Positions 27,790-36,444 of a DNA stretch of 64,000 nucleotides are shown here, piece by piece. The translations under genes were made by a program, and so were the position numbers. Each line of letters starts with the position of its first letter. Position 1 is the stretch's first letter. Below the pieces are notes generated by a model that was not told where the DNA came from, did not search any database, and saw nothing but the letters and a program-made list of their open reading frames with translations. This DNA comes from Sphingobacterium sp. LZ7M1 (GTDB lineage Bacteria; Bacteroidota; Bacteroidia; Sphingobacteriales; Sphingobacteriaceae): the NCBI RefSeq assembly GCF_024296865.1, contig NZ_CP101134.1, positions 2,480,001 through 2,544,000 of the forward strand. The letters run 5' to 3'.

Positions 27790-27996
27790 TTATTGAACTT
27801 TCACTTTATTCCCATCGAATTCCACGATATCTCCTACCTTAACTTTTAATCTTTTCCTGTAATCGACTTGGCCATTGTACTTTACAAGTCCTTCTTCCAC
27901 CACCCATTGAGCCATGGCACCATGCTCAACCCAGTTCATGACTTTCAATAATTGGATCAATTGGATATAGTCCCCTTCTAATGTAAACGTTTGCAT
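27790..27996 (-). CDS. Small S4-domain RNA-binding protein
   Basis: A 68-residue protein that is almost entirely one S4 domain, like E. coli YbcJ. FTLEGDYIQLIQLLKVMNWV opens it, and the basic YRKRLKVKVGDIVEFDG turn is typical of S4 RNA binding. The ATG at 27996 is preferred to an in-frame TTG at 28002. It probably binds structured RNA such as rRNA, but no target is known. It is transcribed leftwards, alone or with aroB, with 87 bp between them. Confidence 0.85.
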   Translation of the reverse strand: MQTFTLEGDYIQLIQLLKVMNWVEHGAMAQWVVEEGLVKYNGQVDYRKRLKVKVGDIVEFDGNKVKVQ

Positions 27997-28091
27997 AAAC
28001 AAAAGTAATTTTAATTGACAGGATTTACATTATAACTATGTTTTTAATTCATAAAAAAAGCCTAATTTTACCAACATCAAATTAAAGTAAT

Positions 28092-29282
28092 ATGGACATA
28101 GCTTCACCCTTAAAGCTTGACTTTAACAACACCGAAATTGCCTTTCAAGGCAAAAGCGACAAAGACCTTAACAAAGCGTATTGGTTATTTAAAATGGTCG
28201 CGAGCAATACCCTAATTAAGATAGGGACACCAATTACAAACTTTTCGTTGAATATCGGATTACCGATTCAAGGCATTATCAAAAACACTATCTACAAACA
28301 GTTCTGTGGAGGAGAAAGTATCCAAGATTGCCAAACCGCAATCCAAGACCTTGGTAAAGGTCATGTAACTACTATCCTTGACTATTCTGTGGAAGGCGAA
28401 GACTCGGAAGAAAGCTTCGATGCATGCTGCGCTGAAATCCTCAGGACCGTAGAAGCTGCTAAAGCAAACCCTCTGATCTCCTTCTGTGTGTTCAAACCTA
28501 CTGGTTTGGGAAGATTTGACCTATTGGCCAAAATCGATGCTAAAGAATCACTTTCCCCTGAAGAACAAGCGGAATACAAACGCCTGATGGAGAGATGTGA
28601 CCGTATCTGTAAAGCTTGTTATGATAACGACATCCGCGTGCTTATCGATGCTGAACACTCCTGGATCCAGGATACCATTGATGATATTGCTAGAGAAATG
28701 ATGGAAAAATACAATTCGGAAAGCCCGATTGTATATAATACCTATCAAATGTACCGTCATGACAAATTAGCTTCCCTTAAAGCTGATTTTGCCTATGCTA
28801 AAACTCAAGGTTTCCACCTTGGTGCCAAACTTGTTCGCGGTGCCTACATGGAAATTGAAAGAGAAAGGGCAAAAGAGAACAATTACCCTTCCCCGATCCA
28901 ACCTAACAAAAAAGCATCTGATACCGATTACAATGCCGCTGTGGACTTCTGTCTTGAAAACATTGATACAGTCGGCCTGATGGCAGGTACGCACAATGAG
29001 GAAAGCTGCAGGTTATTGGCTAATGAACTTGAAAAAAGAAACATCCCTCACAATCTTCCTAACGTGTTTTTCGCACAACTTTTAGGAATGTCGGACAACC
29101 TTTCTTTCAATTTGGCTGCTGCAGGTTACAATGTGGCTAAATATATGCCATACGGACCGGTAAAATCAGTAATGCCTTATCTGTTCCGTCGCGCTCAGGA
29201 AAACACCTCCGTAGGTGGACAGACTGGACGTGAGTTGAGCTTAATCATGAAAGAGCTGAAACGTCGTAAATCTGAAAAATAA
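28092..29282 (+). CDS. Proline dehydrogenase
   Basis: FAD-dependent oxidation of L-proline to pyrroline-5-carboxylate, membrane-associated and feeding electrons to the respiratory chain. The 396-residue single-domain form of Bacteroidota shows the TIM-barrel PRODH domain with RVLIDAEHSWIQD (about 178-190), VYNTYQMYRHD (about 216-226), GAKLVRGAYMEIER (about 244-257, the conserved substrate-contact segment), and YMPYGPVKSVMPYLFRRAQEN near the C-terminus, which contains the paired arginines that bind proline carboxylate. The P5C dehydrogenase is not in the window. It is followed by a clear terminator. Confidence 0.93.
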   Translation: MDIASPLKLDFNNTEIAFQGKSDKDLNKAYWLFKMVASNTLIKIGTPITNFSLNIGLPIQGIIKNTIYKQFCGGESIQDCQTAIQDLGKGHVTTILDYSVEGEDSEESFDACCAEILRTVEAAKANPLISFCVFKPTGLGRFDLLAKIDAKESLSPEEQAEYKRLMERCDRICKACYDNDIRVLIDAEHSWIQDTIDDIAREMMEKYNSESPIVYNTYQMYRHDKLASLKADFAYAKTQGFHLGAKLVRGAYMEIERERAKENNYPSPIQPNKKASDTDYNAAVDFCLENIDTVGLMAGTHNEESCRLLANELEKRNIPHNLPNVFFAQLLGMSDNLSFNLAAAGYNVAKYMPYGPVKSVMPYLFRRAQENTSVGGQTGRELSLIMKELKRRKSEK

Positions 29283-29329
29283 GATTAACACGCATACCTT
29301 GATTCAAGGTATGACCATAAAATGATCAC

Positions 29330-29364
29330 GAAAGTCTCCAATTCATGGAGACTTTCTTATTTTT
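29330..29364 (+). terminator. Rho-independent terminator of the proline dehydrogenase gene
   Basis: A 10-bp perfect stem GAAAGTCTCC (330-339) / GGAGACTTTC (347-356), 7-nt loop, then TTATTTTT. It ends 5 bp before the ATG of the HAD gene and so argues against an upstream start for that gene. Confidence 0.9.
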
Positions 29365-29369
29365 GCGGC

Positions 29370-29981
29370 ATGACGGAAGAAAATTATCAGAAATACCTTA
29401 AACTAAAAGAAATCGCATCCCCTTTCAAAGCATTACTGTTTGACGTCGATGGCACCCTAGCAGATAATATGCATGCCCATAAAGCTGCTTATGTAGAAAC
29501 TGCCAAGGAACACGGCATTCTATTGAACCCCGATCTGATCGATGAAACGGCAGGATGGCCTACAGTGCATGTGGCAGATGAAATCTCTTCCCGTTATCAG
29601 GTTCCTTTGGATAGAATTGAATTTGCAAAACGAAAGTCTGCCATCTTTATTGAACATTTTATTCAAAAGACACAACCCGTAGAATTTGTCAGACAGGTCC
29701 TTTATGATTTTGCTGAATCAAGAAAAATTGGGATTGTTTCTGGTGGAAGCCGCTCTACCCTCAACATTACTTTGGATGTCATTAACGTAGTCGGAAGATA
29801 TGAGACTTTGGTCTGTGCAGGCGACACGCCTGAAGGTAAACCTTCTCCTCAACCTTTTTTATTGGCTGCGGAACACTTAAATGTCAATCCAAGCGACTGC
29901 TTGGTCTTTGAAGACGGTGATCCTGGAGTACAAGGAGCAATTTCTGCTGGAATGGCTTGGGTCCGTATCGACCAACTGTAG
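29370..29981 (+). CDS. HAD family phosphatase, beta-phosphoglucomutase-like
   Basis: Cytosolic haloacid-dehalogenase-superfamily hydrolase of 203 residues from the ATG at 29370. An in-frame ATG at 29322 would place a terminator hairpin inside the coding region. Motif I is LFDVDGTLADN (nucleophile Asp in DVDGT), motif II VSGGSRST, motif III Lys in GKPSPQPF, and motif IV FEDGDPGVQGA, slightly altered from the usual EDSxxG. The helical cap follows motif I, as in beta-phosphoglucomutases and small sugar phosphatases. The substrate is not predictable. Confidence 0.9.
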   Translation: MTEENYQKYLKLKEIASPFKALLFDVDGTLADNMHAHKAAYVETAKEHGILLNPDLIDETAGWPTVHVADEISSRYQVPLDRIEFAKRKSAIFIEHFIQKTQPVEFVRQVLYDFAESRKIGIVSGGSRSTLNITLDVINVVGRYETLVCAGDTPEGKPSPQPFLLAAEHLNVNPSDCLVFEDGDPGVQGAISAGMAWVRIDQL

Positions 29982-29982
29982 C

Positions 29983-31356
29983 CTAGAAGTTAGTGATGAT
30001 CCTTATACCACCGTTGGTATAATTCATATCTGCTCTTTTAAAACTGCCTACAGGCATTTTAAAATAAGGCTCAACCGAAAGATTGATGTTTTTGTTCATC
30101 TTCATTTCTTTACCGATGGAGAAATTGACAAAACCACCAAATCCATTGCTGCTCACGTTTTCATCCTCCGTCTTGATTGCTCTGGAAACCTGCTTAACAG
30201 CCGTTTTTACATCCGCCTCACTCTCAGGAAGACCATTGCCAAACAATTCAGTATTGGCATTCTCTACATAATGTGCATATCTGTTCTGATTGAATACAGC
30301 GGCATAAGTTATACCAGAGGAAGCATAAAACCCAGACTTAGACTTTACCCGAACATCCAAGGGAACTTCCAATGCTTGGACATTTCCCGAAATTGCATTT
30401 ACATTCGGTAGAATGATGGCATTACTGCTTGCAAAATTCTGGGTCAGACCGTTAGCCGTAATTTTCTGCAAGGCATCTTTACTGGCCACAACAGGAGTTT
30501 CTGAATTCGCCACTGGATCTTTCATTTGAGAAACATCATAGCGATTGTAAGCCAATCCAGTCCTAACACTTACATTCTTATTGATATTATAGGCTAACAA
30601 CATCCCGCCTCCAAAATTGAACCGTTCATTGGTGGAATTCGGAGAAACGAAAAGCCCTAAATCAAACTTCTCCCTAAAATTGAATTTCCTATTTTTTATT
30701 AAGGGCTCAGCACCATTCTTTGCCTCTTGGGCTTGATATGCCAATTCGCTATTGACATTATTTTCCCTGAAACCTCTCAGGTCGTTATCCATTTCAATCT
30801 TCGCTCTTTTATTGGATAGATTATAGGAATGAAGTGCATTAGGGATCTGGATACCGCTCGGATAGATACCATCATTTGAATAATTGGATATCAATCCCAG
30901 GTCCTGGTAACCTCTAATCTCTGCATTAGCATCCTCACCTCCCGCTTGAGCTATTAGGCCATTCCCTTGTACAGAAGTATTCAAATCAGATTGACTTGCA
31001 ATTAAATTACCTTGAGAACCAATTACACTTTCATCCTGACCGCTTACAACATCCTGGTCACCGCCGTTATCTTGAAAACCGGTTTCATTGTCTACAACAG
31101 GATCTTGGTTAGCGGTAATTTGATTATCAATATTGTTAGAGGTATTTTCCGGCCAATACATAACCGTTCCAATTCCCAACAATAAAATTGCCGCAGCGCT
31201 GGCAGCCCAATAGAAAGTTTTGTTCCTTTTAACCGGGGCAGCACCATATCGACTCTGAAAATTCTCCCATGCACCTTCCTTATACGGAAGTTCCTCCATG
31301 GATTTCATCTTTTCGACGATCTGTTCGACAATATCTTTTTTATTCTTCTCTTCCAT
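29983..31356 (-). CDS. Membrane-anchored protein with anti-sigma-like N-terminus and outer-membrane-type beta-barrel C-terminus
   Basis: A 457-residue protein encoded 12 bp after an ECF sigma factor gene. Residues 1-46 are charged and cytosolic, with the short PYKEGAWENFQSRYG segment seen at the start of Bacteroidota anti-sigma-like proteins. Residues about 48-67 form one transmembrane helix. Residues about 68-220 are Asn/Gln/Asp-rich and probably disordered in the periplasm. From about 222 to the end, alternating strands (FDLGLFVS, SVRTGLAYNRYDV, SGITYAAVF, GFVNFSIGKEM, NLSVEPYFKMPV, final ITNF) look like an eight-stranded PorT/OmpA-type barrel. It is likely to hold the sigma factor; function is inferred. 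Confidence 0.72.
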   Translation of the reverse strand: MEEKNKKDIVEQIVEKMKSMEELPYKEGAWENFQSRYGAAPVKRNKTFYWAASAAAILLLGIGTVMYWPENTSNNIDNQITANQDPVVDNETGFQDNGGDQDVVSGQDESVIGSQGNLIASQSDLNTSVQGNGLIAQAGGEDANAEIRGYQDLGLISNYSNDGIYPSGIQIPNALHSYNLSNKRAKIEMDNDLRGFRENNVNSELAYQAQEAKNGAEPLIKNRKFNFREKFDLGLFVSPNSTNERFNFGGGMLLAYNINKNVSVRTGLAYNRYDVSQMKDPVANSETPVVASKDALQKITANGLTQNFASSNAIILPNVNAISGNVQALEVPLDVRVKSKSGFYASSGITYAAVFNQNRYAHYVENANTELFGNGLPESEADVKTAVKQVSRAIKTEDENVSSNGFGGFVNFSIGKEMKMNKNINLSVEPYFKMPVGSFKRADMNYTNGGIRIITNF

Positions 31357-31368
31357 TATCTAAACGAA

Positions 31369-31977
31369 TCAGGATTTAATATTTTCTAAATCAATTTGAC
31401 TCAAATACAATTTGCGCAACTTTTGCTTCGCTCTTGTCAAATAAGTCCTGGAAGTACTCTCTGGGATTCCCAGTTCCTTCCCTATCTCCTCATGCGAATA
31501 ACCTTCAATTTCATACAGGTTGAAGATCGATCGCTGAATATCTGGCAACTGCTGTATCAAGGAAAGCATATCCTCATATTCCAACCTGCTTCCATTATCT
31601 ACGGAATAATGTAAGGTATCACTACTGCTCAAATCGTCCAGCATATACATCTGCTTCCGAACCCGCAGGGCATCGATCGACGTATTAACTGCGATCCTCG
31701 CTATCCAAGACTTAAAAGTCTTCTCTAAAACATTGGGATCTTCATGCAATGAAAAGGTCCCGATCTTATTGAAGGCTTTCACAAAACATTCATTGGCCAG
31801 CTCCTCAGCCTCCATTTCATGCTTCATATAGCGGATCACGATAGCCATCACATAACCATAGAATTTCTTGTATAGAAAGGATTTACTCTTCTCAGAATTA
31901 GACATAGCACATTGCTCCAAAGCTGTCCTTAGGTTCAATGCTGTACTGTTACTGAGATATTTCCTTAAAATTCCCAC
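31369..31977 (-). CDS. ECF-type RNA polymerase sigma factor
   Basis: A 202-residue group 4 sigma factor. Region 2 spans the FLYKKFYGYVMAIVIRYMKHEMEAEELANE area (about 34-65), including the -10 recognition helix, and region 4 has PDIQRSIFNLYEIEGYSHEEIG followed by the helix-turn-helix PESTSRTYLTRAKQKL (about 165-185). It lies directly upstream of the membrane-anchored barrel protein on the same strand, the usual sigma/anti-sigma order in Bacteroidota. Its regulon cannot be read here. The start used gives the family's usual leader before region 2. Confidence 0.93.
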   Translation of the reverse strand: MGILRKYLSNSTALNLRTALEQCAMSNSEKSKSFLYKKFYGYVMAIVIRYMKHEMEAEELANECFVKAFNKIGTFSLHEDPNVLEKTFKSWIARIAVNTSIDALRVRKQMYMLDDLSSSDTLHYSVDNGSRLEYEDMLSLIQQLPDIQRSIFNLYEIEGYSHEEIGKELGIPESTSRTYLTRAKQKLRKLYLSQIDLENIKS

Positions 31978-32177
31978 CTATGTCTTCTCTAATCTTCTGT
32001 AATTAAAAAAACTATAGATGAAGCTAAGCTTTATTCATACAAATCCTGCTATAAATATTCTATATTAGGATAACGATATAAAACAATTCCATGCTACAGT
32101 TGGTATAAAATAATGATAAAGGTCATTAATTCCTTGCCCATTATTTGGTAAATTTAACAAACACAAAATTAACGACT

Positions 32178-33026
32178 ATGAGAGCCATCTTATTTCCTAC
32201 AGATTTTTCCGAAATCGCCAATAATGCGTTCCTCTATGCATTACATATTGCCAAATCGATTGATGCCAAGATTTATGTGCTATACTCCTATCTAGAGCCG
32301 GTCCTTTCCGCAACGCACGGTGGACAACCGGAACTTTTAGGAGAAGTCTATCAGACCATTGAGCTCAACCAATTCGAAGTCTATAAAAAGAAAACCCAAA
32401 AACTCCGAGAGATCGCTTCCGAGATCGGGATGCAAGAAGTTGAATTAGTTTTTCTTTTTGAAGAAGGGCCGGTCGCTTCAGTGGTAAAAAGCATTGTAGA
32501 ACGCGAAAAGATCCATTTGGTGGTTATGGGAACACATGGTGAATCTGGATTTCTTTCCAAATTAATCGGAACCAATACCGTAAGTGTTATCAAGTCTATC
32601 CAAAACCCAGTTCTTGCTGTCCCTCCACATGCTAAATATCAAGGTATCAAGCGCACTGTCTTCACGACTCTATTCCGTGAAAAGGACAAATCCGCGTTGA
32701 AGGAAATGCTCATCATGGCAAAAGCTGTGGATGCTAAAATCGAATGCTTACACGTGATGCACAATGATAAAGTGGCCGATGTACTATTGCAGACGGAAGC
32801 TTGGCAAAAGGAATTTCCACAAGAAAACATTAATTATGTTCTCCTGGATGAGGTTGAAAGCATAGAAAATACCATTGCAAATTATATCCTTGAAAACAAT
32901 ATTGATATATTTGGTGTCGTTAAGAGAAACCGAAGCTTCTTTGATCGCCTATTCAACAGCAGCATCAGCAATAACCTTGCTCTGCATTCAAAGGTGCCAA
33001 TATTGGTTTTTCATGAAGAAAAATAA
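32178..33026 (+). CDS. Universal stress protein, tandem UspA domains
   Basis: A 282-residue cytosolic protein from the ATG at 32178 (MRAILFPTDFS, the classic UspA opening); an in-frame start at 32145 would add 11 atypical residues. The first UspA domain has the ATP-binding GTHGESGFLSKLIGTNT motif (G2xG9xG(S/T) type). The second domain, from about residue 150, has lost that glycine-rich loop (VVKRNRSFFDRLFNSS). This two-domain form with one degenerate site is common in Bacteroidota. A 78-residue unknown protein follows after 2 bp and is probably co-transcribed. Confidence 0.9.
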   Translation: MRAILFPTDFSEIANNAFLYALHIAKSIDAKIYVLYSYLEPVLSATHGGQPELLGEVYQTIELNQFEVYKKKTQKLREIASEIGMQEVELVFLFEEGPVASVVKSIVEREKIHLVVMGTHGESGFLSKLIGTNTVSVIKSIQNPVLAVPPHAKYQGIKRTVFTTLFREKDKSALKEMLIMAKAVDAKIECLHVMHNDKVADVLLQTEAWQKEFPQENINYVLLDEVESIENTIANYILENNIDIFGVVKRNRSFFDRLFNSSISNNLALHSKVPILVFHEEK

Positions 33027-33028
33027 AC

Positions 33029-33265
33029 ATGCAGCAGGTCATTAAAAAATTAGAATCATTAAATCGTATCAACGATAAAGCAGAGAAATTCACAGAGATA
33101 ACAGATGAAAACTTTGTCGAACATGGAATTCTATTCTTTATCCCACTCGAAAAATATGAAGTAAAAGTTCTGATCCCTGCACCGCACCATAAAAGCCTTT
33201 TCCAAAACGGTACACCAACCTTTAAACAGGTACTGAACCATAAAGAGGCGATGATGCTCAAATAG
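33029..33265 (+). CDS. Small protein downstream of the universal stress protein, unknown
   Basis: A 78-residue soluble protein starting 2 bp after the universal stress protein stop and followed by a strong terminator, so it is almost certainly translated from the same mRNA. Its middle, ILFFIPLEKYEVKVLIPAPHH, has a strand-like pattern, and the ends are helical and charged. No known domain is recognised. I cannot assign a function. Confidence 0.6.
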   Translation: MQQVIKKLESLNRINDKAEKFTEITDENFVEHGILFFIPLEKYEVKVLIPAPHHKSLFQNGTPTFKQVLNHKEAMMLK

Positions 33266-33282
33266 AAAAAAAATAGAAAAAC

Positions 33283-33315
33283 AAAAAAGAGGGTATCAAT
33301 TGATACCCTCTTTTT
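33283..33315. terminator. Bidirectional terminator between the stress operon and tRNA-Thr
   Basis: A 22-bp perfect palindrome centred on CAATTG (289-310) lies between six A and five T. It can end both the rightward stress-protein transcript and the leftward tRNA-Thr transcript, whose 3' end is 2 bp away. Confidence 0.92.
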
Positions 33316-33316
33316 G

Positions 33317-33389
<73 letters not shown>

Positions 33390-33408
33390 ATTTCCCTTAA
33401 AAGCGATG

Positions 33409-33440
33409 CAAATATGTGAACTTCATATCAATTTTACAAA
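33409..33440 (-). promoter_or_regulatory. Promoter of tRNA-Thr
   Basis: On the minus strand TTTG, 20 bp, then CATATTTG, one mismatch from the Bacteroidota TTTG / TAnnTTTG consensus, about 20 bp upstream of the tRNA 5' end. Confidence 0.65.
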
Positions 33441-33633
33441 TCTTTTGAACTCCTTCATTCTTACAAAAACTCTAACTAAATGACCTACAAGCCATTATTT
33501 TCACAAAAACTAATTACTGTATGTCTTTTTGGCATATGTATTTAAACTTAACTGTCAATATTACAGTAAAATAACTAAAAACACTGTAGGCATTCCTTTT
33601 GTTAACCTAATATTACATATAGCGAAACTACAT

Positions 33634-36234
33634 ATGAACTTTAACAACTTTACAATCAAAGCCCAAGAGGCAATACAAAAAGCTTCAGAAATTGCATCTG
33701 GCCATCAGCAACAAGCGATCGAGCCAGCGCATATCATGAAAGCCTTATTATCAGTAGATGAAAATGTCATTTCCCATTTACTCAAGAAACTAAACGTCAA
33801 TATCAGCTACCTGAGCCAAGAGGTCGATAAAATTATCGAATCCTACCCTAAGGTAAGCGGAAGCAATGTTTATCTAAGCAACTCCGCTACCGCTGTATTA
33901 CAGAAAGCGCAGAGCTTTTTGAAGGAATTTAACGATGAGTTCGTCTCCATTGAGCATATCCTGTTAGGACTATTGCTATCCGGCGACAAGGTTGCCAGCC
34001 TATTGAAAGACCAAGGAGTCACTGAAAAAGACCTAAAAACCGCAATAAAAGAATTGAGGGGAAATTCAAGGGTAACTGACCAAAATGCCGAAGCAACCTA
34101 CAATGCATTGAACAAATATGCTAGGAATCTTAATGAATATGCTGAATCTGGCAAACTCGACCCTGTAATCGGTCGCGATGAAGAAATCAGACGCGTCATG
34201 CAGATCTTATCCCGTAGGACAAAGAACAATCCGATCTTGGTTGGTGAGCCCGGAGTAGGTAAAACAGCGATTGCCGAAGGTATTGCCTACCGAATCATAA
34301 AAGGCGATGCTCCTGAAAACTTGAAGACCAAAACCGTATTCTCTTTGGATATGGGTGCATTGGTTGCCGGTGCGAAATATAAGGGTGAATTCGAAGAACG
34401 CCTAAAGGCTGTAGTTAAGGAAGTATCGGACAGCGACGGTGAAATCATCCTGTTCATTGATGAGATCCACACCTTAGTTGGTGCTGGTGGCGGTGAGGGC
34501 GCTATGGATGCTGCAAACATCCTGAAACCTGCATTGGCGCGTGGTGAGTTGAGGACAATCGGTGCAACGACACTAAACGAGTATCAAAAGTATTTCGAAA
34601 AGGACAAAGCCTTAGAGCGTAGGTTCCAGAAAGTGATGGTGGAAGAACCAGATACCCAAGATGCAATCTCTATCCTACGTGGTATCAAGGAACGTTACGA
34701 AACCCACCACAAAGTTAGGATCCTGGATGAGGCTATCATTTCGGCTGTAGAACTCTCACAAAGATACATTACGGACCGTTTCTTACCAGACAAGGCCATT
34801 GACCTAGTCGATGAGGCAGCGTCCAAATTGAGGCTCGAAATGGACTCAGTTCCGGTTGTGGTCGATGAACTGGAACGAAGGATCATGCAATTGGAAATTG
34901 AAAGAGAAGCGATCAAGCGTGAAAAAGACGAGAAGAAAATCTCTGAACTTTCAGAAACCATCGCCAACCTTTCCAATGAACGAGATTCATTAAGGGCTAA
35001 GTGGCAATCTGAAAAGACCTTGGTGGACCAGGTCAACGCGGAGGCTCAAAACATAGAAAACTACAAACTGGAAGCTGAACAGGCTGAACGTGCGGGCGAC
35101 TACGGAAAGGTTGCAGAATTAAGGTACGGTAAGATCAAGGAAGCTCAGGACAAAGTGGATGCTTTGAAAAAAGAACTTTCAGAGAAACAAGACAGCAGCC
35201 GTATGCTTAAGGAAGAAGTAACTTCCGAAGATATCGCTGATGTGGTTTCAAAATGGACCGGTATCCCTGTCAGTAAAATGATTCAATCCGAAAGGGAAAA
35301 ACTATTGAACCTGGAAGAAGAATTACATAAGCGTGTCGCAGGACAAGATGAGGCTATTGAAGCTATTGCTGATGCGATCCGTAGATCAAGGGCCGGATTG
35401 AGTGATGCTAAACGCCCAATCGGTTCCTTTATTTTCCTTGGTACAACAGGGGTCGGTAAAACCGAACTTGCAAAAGCCTTGGCAGAATATCTGTTCGATG
35501 ACGAACAGGCCATGATCCGGATCGATATGTCGGAGTACCAAGAAAGACATGCCGTATCGCGTTTGATCGGAGCGCCTCCAGGATACGTGGGTTATGACGA
35601 AGGCGGACAGTTAACCGAAGCCGTACGTCGTAGACCATACTCAGTGGTGCTATTAGATGAAATCGAAAAAGCACACCCGGATGTATTCAATATCCTATTA
35701 CAAGTATTGGATGATGGCCATTTGACAGACAACAAAGGCCGTGTAGTAAACTTTAAGAACACCATCATCATCATGACCTCCAATACCGGTTCTCATATTA
35801 TCCAAGAGAATTTCTCTAAATTGAATGATGAGAACAGAGGAGAAGTCGTAGCGAAAACAAAGGATGAAGTCCTTGATCTATTGCAAAAATCTATCCGTCC
35901 AGAGTTCTTGAACCGTATTGATGAGGTGATCATGTTTACTCCGCTGTCCAGAACAGAAATTGGTGATATCGTTAGGATGCAATTTAACAGGGTTGAAAAA
36001 CAACTTGCTGAACAAAACATCTTCCTAACAGCTTCTGACGAAGCCCTAGATTGGTTAGCACAATTAGGATACGACCCTGTCTATGGTGCAAGACCATTGA
36101 AACGTGTCATCCAAAAAAGAATCCTCAACGAACTCTCTAAAGAGATACTATCAGGAAAAATATCCAGAGATTCCGTAATCAAACTGGATGCATTTGATGG
36201 AAAATTCGTCTTCCTCAACAAGAATGAGGAATAA
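33634..36234 (+). CDS. clpB: ATP-dependent disaggregase ClpB
   Basis: Hexameric AAA+ chaperone that extracts proteins from aggregates with DnaK. From the ATG at 33634 ([17 protein letters not shown]) it has 866 residues, the usual length; an in-frame start at 33529 would add 35 atypical residues. Present are the N-domain (two Clp_N repeats), NBD1 with GEPGVGKT and DEIHT, the coiled-coil M-domain that distinguishes ClpB from ClpA/C (about 410-530), NBD2 with GTTGVGKT and a DEIEK Walker B, and the C-terminal D2 small domain. It is single-gene, with a terminator right after the stop. No CIRCE or other heat-shock operator was seen upstream. Confidence 0.97.
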   Translation: MNFNNFTIKAQEAIQKASEIASGHQQQAIEPAHIMKALLSVDENVISHLLKKLNVNISYLSQEVDKIIESYPKVSGSNVYLSNSATAVLQKAQSFLKEFNDEFVSIEHILLGLLLSGDKVASLLKDQGVTEKDLKTAIKELRGNSRVTDQNAEATYNALNKYARNLNEYAESGKLDPVIGRDEEIRRVMQILSRRTKNNPILVGEPGVGKTAIAEGIAYRIIKGDAPENLKTKTVFSLDMGALVAGAKYKGEFEERLKAVVKEVSDSDGEIILFIDEIHTLVGAGGGEGAMDAANILKPALARGELRTIGATTLNEYQKYFEKDKALERRFQKVMVEEPDTQDAISILRGIKERYETHHKVRILDEAIISAVELSQRYITDRFLPDKAIDLVDEAASKLRLEMDSVPVVVDELERRIMQLEIEREAIKREKDEKKISELSETIANLSNERDSLRAKWQSEKTLVDQVNAEAQNIENYKLEAEQAERAGDYGKVAELRYGKIKEAQDKVDALKKELSEKQDSSRMLKEEVTSEDIADVVSKWTGIPVSKMIQSEREKLLNLEEELHKRVAGQDEAIEAIADAIRRSRAGLSDAKRPIGSFIFLGTTGVGKTELAKALAEYLFDDEQAMIRIDMSEYQERHAVSRLIGAPPGYVGYDEGGQLTEAVRRRPYSVVLLDEIEKAHPDVFNILLQVLDDGHLTDNKGRVVNFKNTIIIMTSNTGSHIIQENFSKLNDENRGEVVAKTKDEVLDLLQKSIRPEFLNRIDEVIMFTPLSRTEIGDIVRMQFNRVEKQLAEQNIFLTASDEALDWLAQLGYDPVYGARPLKRVIQKRILNELSKEILSGKISRDSVIKLDAFDGKFVFLNKNEE

Positions 36235-36236
36235 AT

Positions 36237-36279
36237 AAAAAGAACTCCTGAACTGATTTAGCTCAGGAGTTCTTTTTTA
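36237..36279 (+). terminator. Rho-independent terminator of clpB
   Basis: An 11-bp perfect stem AGAACTCCTGA (241-251) / TCAGGAGTTCT (263-273) followed by TTTTTT and preceded by an A-run, starting 3 bp past the clpB stop. Confidence 0.92.
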
Positions 36280-36280
36280 T

Positions 36281-36360
36281 TTAGATATGAGTATTGAGAT
36301 ATGAGTATTTAGATATGAGTATTTAGATATGAGTATTTAGATATGAGTATTGAGATATCA
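36281..36360. repeat. 14-bp tandem repeat, five units plus a partial
   Basis: The unit TTAGATATGAGTAT (with a TGAG variant) repeats head to tail five times from 36281 to 36350, followed by a broken unit. It lies between convergent clpB and lysA. A related unit in the opposite orientation is found at 36417-36444. Confidence 0.9.
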
Positions 36361-36416
36361 AACGTGCCACAATTTCTAAATCTCTCGTTTAATAACTAAA
36401 AATCCCTTTCTACTAT

Positions 36417-36444
36417 CTCACATCTCAAATCTCACATCTCAAAT
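36417..36444. repeat. 14-bp tandem repeat, inverted relative of the 36281 array
   Basis: CTCACATCTCAAAT occurs twice in a row (36417-36430 and 36431-36444). Its reverse complement, AGATGTGAGATTTG, resembles AGATATGAGTATTT of the array at 36281. The lysA stop codon (36439-36441) lies inside the second unit. Confidence 0.85.

Noticed and set aside
29322..29369. Upstream ATG for the HAD phosphatase
   Set aside because: It would put the proline dehydrogenase terminator inside the coding region, and the family begins near the ATG at 29370.
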